Origin: Bacteroidales bacterium UBA4230
Lineage (GTDB): Bacteria; Bacteroidota; Bacteroidia; Bacteroidales; UBA932
NCBI GenBank assembly: GCA_002395605.1
Contig: DGXO01000047.1
Location: forward strand, 1 to 16,970
Direction of reading: 5' to 3'
Length of the DNA: 16,970 bases
The notes under the pieces are model-generated. The model was given only the letters and a program-made list of their open reading frames with translations, had not been told where the DNA came from and did no database searches. Of the stretch, positions 1 to 5,641 are shown one piece after another (the stretch's first letter is position 1; every line of letters starts with the position of its first letter). Made by a program: the position numbers and the translations under genes.

Positions 1-24
1 GGCGGGATTTTCCCTTATGGCCTC
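1..24. repeat. Terminal direct repeat, left copy (identical to 16947-16970)
   Basis: The first 24 bases, beginning GGCGGGATTT and ending ATGGCCTC, are identical to the last 24 bases of the window in the same orientation. The repeat lies inside the receiver-domain coding region and joining on it keeps the reading frame. It is best read as the overlap of a circular (or tandemly repeated) assembly, not as a biological att site. Confidence 0.95.
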
Positions 25-192
25 AATGACCTCGAAGCCATCCATCACCGGCATCATGATGTCCAGAAGGACAATGTCCGGAGTAAGGTAGTAGAACTCC
101 TTCAGTGCCTCAAGGCCGTTTTCGGCCTCACGGACATTGAAGCTGAACTGCTCCAGCATCTTCTGAACCACAGGGCGGTTGAGAGGATAAGA
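1..192 (-). pseudogene. Response-regulator receiver domain, N-terminal part, truncated at a junction (continues at 16970)
   Basis: On the minus strand the frame whose codons begin at position 1 (modulo 3) reads PLNRPVVQKMLEQF, then ENGLEAL, then the phosphorylation-site motif LLDIMMPVMDG and EVIEAIRENPA. This is a CheY-like receiver. The open frame stops against an in-frame TGA at 193-195. The start codon, first beta strand and acidic pocket (normally VDD just before xPxNR) are therefore absent, and the sequence upstream belongs to the small OmpA-like gene. The frame runs off position 1 and continues at 16970, because positions 1-24 repeat 16947-16970. With both halves joined, the phospho-acceptor Asp is followed by Ser after 30 residues and by the conserved Lys after 52, exactly as in CheY. 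It is either a free receiver or the C-terminal receiver of a hybrid histidine kinase; as it stands it cannot be translated as a functional protein. Confidence 0.8.
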
Positions 193-677
193 TCATCCCA
201 GGCTTCTCCAACCCACAGTTCCTGAAGTTGGGCTTTCCTGTTCTTTCCGGCCACCTCTATAATCTTAAGGGCTTCGTCCTTCCAGGGTTTGTCAGAGCGC
301 CTCAGATAGGCGGCCACCCCGTTCCAGTCTTCATCAACTGTCTTGACCACAAACAGGGAATCCGAAACACCGTAACGCTCCCGAAGGAACATCACGGCAT
401 AGAATGCTCTCTCGCCGGCAAGGCGCTTGTTCACTGAATAAGGGCCTTCAGGAGAAGATGAGGAAGTAACCTCAATCCTGGAGACGGCTGCGCCGGAGTT
501 AAGGACATTGTCCAGAGTGCTCACGGCCTTACCGTTACCGCGGTAATCCTGGTTAACTTCCGTCTTTCCAACCGGATAGCCAATTTTGGCCGACACACTG
601 TGCTCCTTAGGGGCAGCATATGCCCCAATGCAGCCGGCAAGCAGCGCCAGAACCGATATGAATCCCCTTACTTTCAT
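102..677 (-). pseudogene. Small exported OmpA-like protein, 3' end replaced by out-of-frame receiver sequence
   Basis: The 191-residue frame starts with MKVRGFISVLALLAGCIGAYA, an export signal. It contains both a lipobox-like LAGC (Cys16) and a signal-peptidase-I-like AYA-A site, so its lipidation is uncertain. The mature part has the IEVTSSSSPEG...N..LA..RA pattern of OmpA-like domains, which resembles the IVGLASIEGPQERN..LS.RRA stretch of the larger OmpA-like protein at 14976-16628. Native sequence ends near residue 163 (WDDLI, about position 188); the last 27 or so residues to the stop at 102 are receiver DNA read in the wrong frame. Its ATG overlaps the stop of the AraC regulator as ATGA, so the two are translationally coupled. 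A role as an envelope partner of that regulator is inference; binding of peptidoglycan is not shown. Confidence 0.75.
186..195. other. Novel junction between the small OmpA-like gene and the receiver gene
   Basis: Reading down the minus strand, OmpA-like coding sequence ends at GEAWDDLI and receiver coding sequence (PLNRPVVQ) begins in another frame within about ten bases. The bases at the switch, GATGATCTTATCCTCTC, could belong partly to either parent: Asp-Asp codons are expected at this point of a receiver (DDxPxNR) and are also present in the OmpA-like frame. Short microhomology at the join is therefore plausible but cannot be proved without the parental sequences. Both genes are broken here, and it is the only place on the closed circle where gene order and frame do not make sense. 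Confidence 0.75.
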
Positions 678-1750
678 TTAAGGTCCAGCGTGCCATTAAC
701 GGGAGACTTCCCTGATACGAATTCCGACGGCGACTGCTTGTAGTAATCCTTGAACGCCGTGGAGAAATAGGAGGCCGATGCGAAACCGCACTCGCGCGCT
801 ACATCGGCAATGGTGAGTTTACCCTCCAGAAGAAGTCTGGAGGCGTGGTTCATACGGATGAACTTGAAAACGGCCGACGGAGAATATCCGGTCTGGGCCT
901 TTAATTTACGGTTTACGTGGATACGTGAGATCTCAAGGTCTGCGGCTACCTGCTCCACGCCATAGGCCGGATTGGAAAGATTGGCAAGGACAAGGTTCCA
1001 CACCTTCTGCCCAAATTCAGAAGCCTTAAGCGCTTCCTCAATGCCAAGAGGGGCCGATGATTCATCCTTAGCCGCAGAAGCCTCCTCTTCCTTAACGGGA
1101 GTGGCCTCTACAACAGGGGCTTCTTTCTTCTGGACAACCGGCTCAACCTTCTGGACTTCTTTCTTCTCCTCCTCACGCTTTCTCCTGAAAAGAAGGAAGC
1201 CAAGCACAAGGCCAAGGCAAAGGCCGAGGGCAATCCAGAGGATTGAAGAAAGCGCAGAACCTTTCTTCATTTCCGATGAAGGTTCAGATTCCTGAGCCTC
1301 TTCCGTTTCATATTCAAACTCCGGTAATGAAGGAGCGGAGACACTGAAAGGAAGGGTTCTCACAAGTTCCGGGGCATTTCCGGAAAGAGAATACAGCAGG
1401 CTGTCCTTTATTATATAAGGTATACCGGCCGATTCTGAAAGCGCTCCAACTCCGGATTCAAAAGATGAAACCGCCGAAAAGCCTTCTACGGAAGTGTAGC
1501 GTGTAAGGGCACCGGAAGCATCCAGGATATAAAGCGTACCGGAAGCGTCAAAGACCAGGGACTGAGCTGCAACATCATACTTGATGACGCGGCCGTTGCG
1601 GCCGAACCTTAGAAGGCCATCTGAGTCCGTTGCCATCCAGAGAGAACCGTCTGTGGGGCTTACTGCCGTAACGGGAGAAGTTTCGCAAGCAAAGCATAAA
1701 ACCTGCACCTGAAGGGCCAGAATAGGGCAAACGGTATGAGCAGTTTCCAA
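674..1750 (-). CDS. Membrane-spanning AraC-family regulator with periplasmic propeller-like sensor
   Basis: A 358-residue protein with three parts. Residues 1-25 look like a signal sequence (PILALQVQVLCFA). Residues 26-140 contain short beta repeats such as DGSLWMATDSDGLLRF and GTLYILDASGALTRY, like the Reg_prop/propeller blades in Bacteroides hybrid two-component sensors. Residues 170-188 form one transmembrane helix (ILWIALGLCLGLVLGFLLF) followed by RRKREEEKK, placing the C-terminus inside. A charged, probably extended linker (189-235) leads to an AraC domain (about 250-345) with two helix-turn-helices, VEQVAADLEISRIHVNRKL and IADVARECGFASASYFS, then FKDYYKQSPSEF. There is no kinase or receiver, so this is a one-component regulator: ligand outside, DNA binding inside. 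The start is TTG at 1750; an in-frame TAA lies upstream and the first internal ATG (residue 39) would lose the signal sequence. It probably controls the adjacent fimbrial operon (inference). Confidence 0.85.
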   Translation of the reverse strand: METAHTVCPILALQVQVLCFACETSPVTAVSPTDGSLWMATDSDGLLRFGRNGRVIKYDVAAQSLVFDASGTLYILDASGALTRYTSVEGFSAVSSFESGVGALSESAGIPYIIKDSLLYSLSGNAPELVRTLPFSVSAPSLPEFEYETEEAQESEPSSEMKKGSALSSILWIALGLCLGLVLGFLLFRRKREEEKKEVQKVEPVVQKKEAPVVEATPVKEEEASAAKDESSAPLGIEEALKASEFGQKVWNLVLANLSNPAYGVEQVAADLEISRIHVNRKLKAQTGYSPSAVFKFIRMNHASRLLLEGKLTIADVARECGFASASYFSTAFKDYYKQSPSEFVSGKSPVNGTLDLK

Positions 1751-1753
1751 TTC

Positions 1754-1782
1754 AAAAAAAGTACGCCTAATATAAGACGTAC
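1754..1782 (-). terminator. Factor-independent terminator after the fimbrial operon
   Basis: On the minus strand an 8-bp stem (GTACGTCT / AGGCGTAC, one U-G wobble) encloses a 6-base loop TATATT and is followed at once by seven T. It lies 48 bases after the stop of the LRR fimbrillin, the expected place to end the operon transcript. The hairpin's 5' arm abuts the -7 box of the next promoter, so transcripts starting locally would lack most or all of that arm and would not be terminated. The inverted repeat could alternatively be an operator. Confidence 0.65.
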
Positions 1783-1813
1783 AAATTTAATTTTATTTTT
1801 GGAACATTACAAG
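1782..1813 (-). promoter_or_regulatory. Bacteroidota-type promoter for the AraC regulator
   Basis: TAAATTTG at 1789-1782 matches the Bacteroides -7 consensus TAnnTTTG. An upstream CTTG at 1813-1810 sits 20 bases away, close to the TTTG -33 element at its usual 19-21 base spacing. Initiation would fall near 1779, giving a leader of about 28 bases before the TTG start at 1750. The region 1751-1829 is strongly AT-rich and non-coding. Confidence 0.55.
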
Positions 1814-1829
1814 TATTAAAAACCAAAAT

Positions 1830-3482
1830 TTATTCGGTGTAATCTACAACCGTCCAGTTGGATGGGATACCGCTGGCACTCCGAGGATAATTCACCCCCG
1901 GCGCTCTGTAGAACGTTCCACTGTTACTTATGTTTGACATCCAGGTGTTCAGACAATCCTTTGCAGAGATGTCCGTGGCCAGGCAGATAATGCTTGTAAT
2001 CTTGGAATCAGAAAACATCTGCCTGTAACACTCCTGAACCAGTGTCGGGGCTGGCAGCTTGGGTGCAGCCCCTGTCAGTTTTTTGCACAGTCTGAACAAT
2101 TCCCTGTAACAATCCTGGGAAAGAGTCATGGCCGGTAATTCGATCCCACTTATATCCGTCAAATTTGCGCAATCACGGAACATATTGTAGCAGCACCTGT
2201 AAGCGGTACTTTCCACTCGAAATTGAGGTGCACGTGTAAGACTGGTACAGTTGCGGAACATCTGCATATAGCATTGACTGGCCATCTCCGTCACGGGAAG
2301 AATCAGAGGGTCATCCGGGTGGATATCGATATAGCTGATTGCTGTTTTACCTTTTGAGAAAGCTCCTTGGAAAGCACTCTCAGAAAGATGCTCATTGTCG
2401 GCAAGAAGACTCATAATATTCCCGGAAATATAACACAGTTTATTCGCCTCAAAAATTGGCTTATTTGAAGGGGTCCCATAGTCATCTGTCCCAGGGTTGA
2501 AATACTGGGTCCGGCTCCCCCTTATGCAGGCAATATCGTCTGCATTCAAAGTAAACTGCGCCGAATAAGAAGTCCAGGTATCACCGTCATCCAGGCTATA
2601 CTCAATACCATCATAATTGAACTTGATTGTGGTACCATTTGAAATGCCGGTGATAGTAAAGCCTTTGTATGAGAGCGCAGAACGGGAGATTGAATAATAT
2701 GTGTTTGCAGCAAGGGTCTGGTTTGCAACGGTATAATTCAATTGATCCGTATTCTCAGAATCAATGACCAGCTTAGCATCTTCCAACGACACATCTCCAC
2801 CAAGAAACGCAAATACAAACGGAAGTTTGCCGGCGCTTGTGACCTTAACGCTCACTTCCCGGAGAGTGGCGCTATTATTCAGCAGTTTTGCCGTAAACAC
2901 GCTGTTGACGGGAGCCTGACTGGGTTTCATCCTCACTGAACACTTCAAAAAGCTTGACTGCTGATGAAGGGTGAAACTCTTATCCTTCATAAGGCCGGAG
3001 CCGGTAAAATGGCTCAGACGCCTTACAGCATCCTCAAGGGAAGCGGCCCAGGTGTCCTGGCCATAACTACCGGCGGTAACTGCAGCAACTTTTCCCTCCG
3101 ATACGGTATGCAAAGCGTCCGTCGCGCTCACAAGGACCAGTGAAATAGAGGTTTCTGGATCACGGGGAAGATCTCCAAGATAGTAAAGCTCTCCCTCAAA
3201 ATAAGCCTCATGACTCCCCACTCCGTTTTCATCGGCCAGATCCAGGAAACCATACAGTTTACCATCCGCACTCTCCACATACACCCTGTCTCCGGTTTCA
3301 TATTTATACGCCAAGTCATTTCCAACAGTTGCCTTGGTGTCCACATCCGTCCGGACAGAAACCCTGTAATGAATGGTTTGAACTTCCGGAGTGGAAGAGG
3401 GGGTTTCCACCTCTTTTTCACACGCCGTCAGAAGAGACAGAGCCATCAAAAGGAGAACCTTTGCATCCATTAACTTACTCAT
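1830..3482 (-). CDS. Fimbrillin-like lipoprotein fused to BspA-like leucine-rich repeats (probable adhesin subunit)
   Basis: 550 residues. Signal peptide with lipobox LLTAC (Cys21). The N-terminal half (TKATVGNDLAYKYETGDRVYV...) resembles fimbrillin-family domains of Bacteroidales. The C-terminal part has four 26-28-residue repeats, each opening with a CYxxMFxxC motif at about 404, 430, 458 and 485 and continuing with L..AP.LPA or a variant. The last copy is degenerate (Ser for the second Cys). The repeats are followed by the cap typical of these proteins (GTFYRAP...SGIPSNWTVVDY, about 522-548). BspA-type repeats mediate binding to host or bacterial surface proteins. As the last subunit gene of the operon it is likely an adhesive tip or alternative tip component (inference). 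The ATG overlaps the previous stop as ATGA; Met5 is an alternative start that keeps the signal peptide. Confidence 0.85.
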   Translation of the reverse strand: MSKLMDAKVLLLMALSLLTACEKEVETPSSTPEVQTIHYRVSVRTDVDTKATVGNDLAYKYETGDRVYVESADGKLYGFLDLADENGVGSHEAYFEGELYYLGDLPRDPETSISLVLVSATDALHTVSEGKVAAVTAGSYGQDTWAASLEDAVRRLSHFTGSGLMKDKSFTLHQQSSFLKCSVRMKPSQAPVNSVFTAKLLNNSATLREVSVKVTSAGKLPFVFAFLGGDVSLEDAKLVIDSENTDQLNYTVANQTLAANTYYSISRSALSYKGFTITGISNGTTIKFNYDGIEYSLDDGDTWTSYSAQFTLNADDIACIRGSRTQYFNPGTDDYGTPSNKPIFEANKLCYISGNIMSLLADNEHLSESAFQGAFSKGKTAISYIDIHPDDPLILPVTEMASQCYMQMFRNCTSLTRAPQFRVESTAYRCCYNMFRDCANLTDISGIELPAMTLSQDCYRELFRLCKKLTGAAPKLPAPTLVQECYRQMFSDSKITSIICLATDISAKDCLNTWMSNISNSGTFYRAPGVNYPRSASGIPSNWTVVDYTE

Positions 3483-5641
3483 AGCTTGCCTCCGTTGTTA
3501 AGATTATCGCCTAAGTCTATATTACCGCCATCCTTACTGGAATTTGTAAATGAGACGCTTCCCAAGTAAAAGAAATCATTGGCCACCCAGATGGTTGTGG
3601 CGCTCTCTTCCCGGTTAGTCATGAAATAACAGGAGAACGTACGGAAATTATCCACCGCCGTAATGCCATTGTACTCTTCCAGCGAAAGGGTACGCACAAA
3701 CTGGATGGTCTGCTTCCCCTTGTAGGCATCATTCTCCGATATAGACTGTCCGGATAAGACGGGAAGGTTGTTTCCATCAACGGTATTGTCCGGGGTAAGG
3801 GTAAGACGCTCTGCCTCAATGATAAACTCCAGCGGGAACATTGAAGAAGGAAGGCCGTCGGGAATGGATATATTAAGTATCTGCTTTGCTCCCTTTTCCA
3901 TACGAAGTTCCGGTTTACTCAGGCTAAGCTGCAGGGGCTGCTTATTCTGAAGGGAGATCTCCACCTCCCTGTAAAGCGGATACTGCTCGTGGGTATAGAG
4001 GTTACGGCCCGTAATCTTTATCTTCTGGGTCTTGGTCTCATTTCCTGGAATCTTTGTATTGAAGCGGATTATCCTGAATCCCGGCACTCCGCCCATCTCC
4101 TGGGCCGACGGATAGAAGGCGTGAACCTCGTTCCCGACGTCATCGTAAAGGGTAAGAATATCATCCTCGTTCCCGTCCATGGGCATAAGTTCAACAGACA
4201 CTGCGCCCCAGTCAGTATTGGGATCAGCGGAATTCACGTCATTGAAGAAACGGGCATAGAGGTAATAGTATCCTTCTTCGTTGGGGCCGGTGTATGTCCT
4301 GGACATGAACGGCTCAACCACAAGGCGCGTAATACCGTTGGAGATGTCCCCAAGATGCTTCATTGAAATATCGGCCGATATATCCTCAGCGCCGGAGGAG
4401 ACGGCGGCAAGCTGAGGGGTTGCAACACCGGCAGAGGATATCCTGTTGAGCCTGATATTGTAACGGAAGTTCCTGTAGATGGGATAGTACTGATAGACGG
4501 ATTCATTATCCACCACCTTGGTTTCCATAAGGTCCAGGCGATAGTAGTAATACTCATCGCCGTCCCCAAATTTGCCTCGGATGATTACGAACGTAGGGTC
4601 AAGGTTCTCATTGGGGATTGTGCGTTCATAGATGTGGAAGCCCTGGTTGGAATTGGCAGGGTTGTACCTCAAGACCCTTCCGCCGCTGGTTTCGGGGTTG
4701 ATAAACATCTCATCCGAAGGGATAATCTTATCTATCTCCACTTTTGGAGGAATGTAGCCAAGATATCCCAGGGTTTCATCCAACTTGGGGAAATCGCACT
4801 GCTCATAGCCGCTGAAGCGATAGCCTGATGCTGCGCCAAAACTGAATGGGTCCTCCCCCTGGCCGGCATTGCCGCGGTACGGAACCACGGATCCGTTCTT
4901 GGGGAAGTAAATGACTGCGTAACTGTAAAGATCAAATTCATCTTCTTCCGCCGTTGCGTCCGTCACCTGGATCTCTGCATAGTTGCGGATAAGGGGGATA
5001 TAACTCAGTGCATCCTTGGTGTCATCATCCGGGATGTAGGAGCCATTCTGGATAACTGCCTGGCCATTGTCATACTTGGGGTGAATGAATTCAAGCCGGA
5101 CCTGCTGCCAGTAAGCCTGCTTTCCGGGATAGGATACAATCGTTGGAAGGATCTGATAGGAGTAGGAACCCGTATTTAACTGATTCTCGTCAATGTTTCC
5201 AAGGAAATGGATGGTACGCGGACTGTCGGAGAGTTCAAGTTGGACAGTGAACTTGTACACCGTAACCACCGTCACCCCGTCCGTAAGGGGATAGTCCGTA
5301 ATCTTAGAAATAGAAACCTCCTCCGTTACAGGCTGGCCATTGCCATTCTTCACAACTTCCGCCTTCCTTATGTATTTTATGCTCTGGGTAGAGCCGCACA
5401 CAACAAGATAAAGTTTGTCGGGGTCAAGATAAGGACTGGCGGTGATGTCACCCTCCGCCCCTTCTACGCCTTTTGTCATAGACGCAAGACGGACTGCCGG
5501 AATGGAGAACGTAACGGTGACGGGCTTTCCTTCCAGTGACGGGTCCATACCATAGGCTGCCTCCTTCTCCTCAAAGGAAGAAGTGCAGGAGGACAGAATG
5601 GCCAGAAGCACTGTCAGATATGCCCATAAACGTTTCATCAT
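3479..5641 (-). CDS. Large fimbrial accessory/tip lipoprotein, DUF4906-like
   Basis: 720 residues, signal peptide with lipobox LSSC (Cys19). Two motifs common in large Bacteroidales fimbrial tip-type proteins are visible: IPLIRNYAEIQV at 215-226 followed by an acidic stretch and FDLYSYAVIYFPKNGSVVPY, and FRYNIRLNR at 392-400. The remaining C-terminal part (about 420-690) looks all-beta with Ig-like strand patterns, and the protein ends in a Gly/Asn/Asp-rich tail (GGNIDLGDNLNNGG). No enzyme motif is seen. The gene overlaps both neighbours by four bases (ATGA), so it is made together with the 887-residue tip protein and the LRR fimbrillin. It may be a structural connector or tip subunit of the pilus, exported as a lipoprotein and assembled at the outer membrane. 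The exact position in the fibre is inference. Confidence 0.78.
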   Translation of the reverse strand: MMKRLWAYLTVLLAILSSCTSSFEEKEAAYGMDPSLEGKPVTVTFSIPAVRLASMTKGVEGAEGDITASPYLDPDKLYLVVCGSTQSIKYIRKAEVVKNGNGQPVTEEVSISKITDYPLTDGVTVVTVYKFTVQLELSDSPRTIHFLGNIDENQLNTGSYSYQILPTIVSYPGKQAYWQQVRLEFIHPKYDNGQAVIQNGSYIPDDDTKDALSYIPLIRNYAEIQVTDATAEEDEFDLYSYAVIYFPKNGSVVPYRGNAGQGEDPFSFGAASGYRFSGYEQCDFPKLDETLGYLGYIPPKVEIDKIIPSDEMFINPETSGGRVLRYNPANSNQGFHIYERTIPNENLDPTFVIIRGKFGDGDEYYYYRLDLMETKVVDNESVYQYYPIYRNFRYNIRLNRISSAGVATPQLAAVSSGAEDISADISMKHLGDISNGITRLVVEPFMSRTYTGPNEEGYYYLYARFFNDVNSADPNTDWGAVSVELMPMDGNEDDILTLYDDVGNEVHAFYPSAQEMGGVPGFRIIRFNTKIPGNETKTQKIKITGRNLYTHEQYPLYREVEISLQNKQPLQLSLSKPELRMEKGAKQILNISIPDGLPSSMFPLEFIIEAERLTLTPDNTVDGNNLPVLSGQSISENDAYKGKQTIQFVRTLSLEEYNGITAVDNFRTFSCYFMTNREESATTIWVANDFFYLGSVSFTNSSKDGGNIDLGDNLNNGGKL

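Noticed and set aside
1..24. The 24-base terminal repeat as an attachment site
   Set aside because: It lies inside conserved receiver coding sequence and joining on it restores a normal protein. An assembly overlap explains it without recombination.
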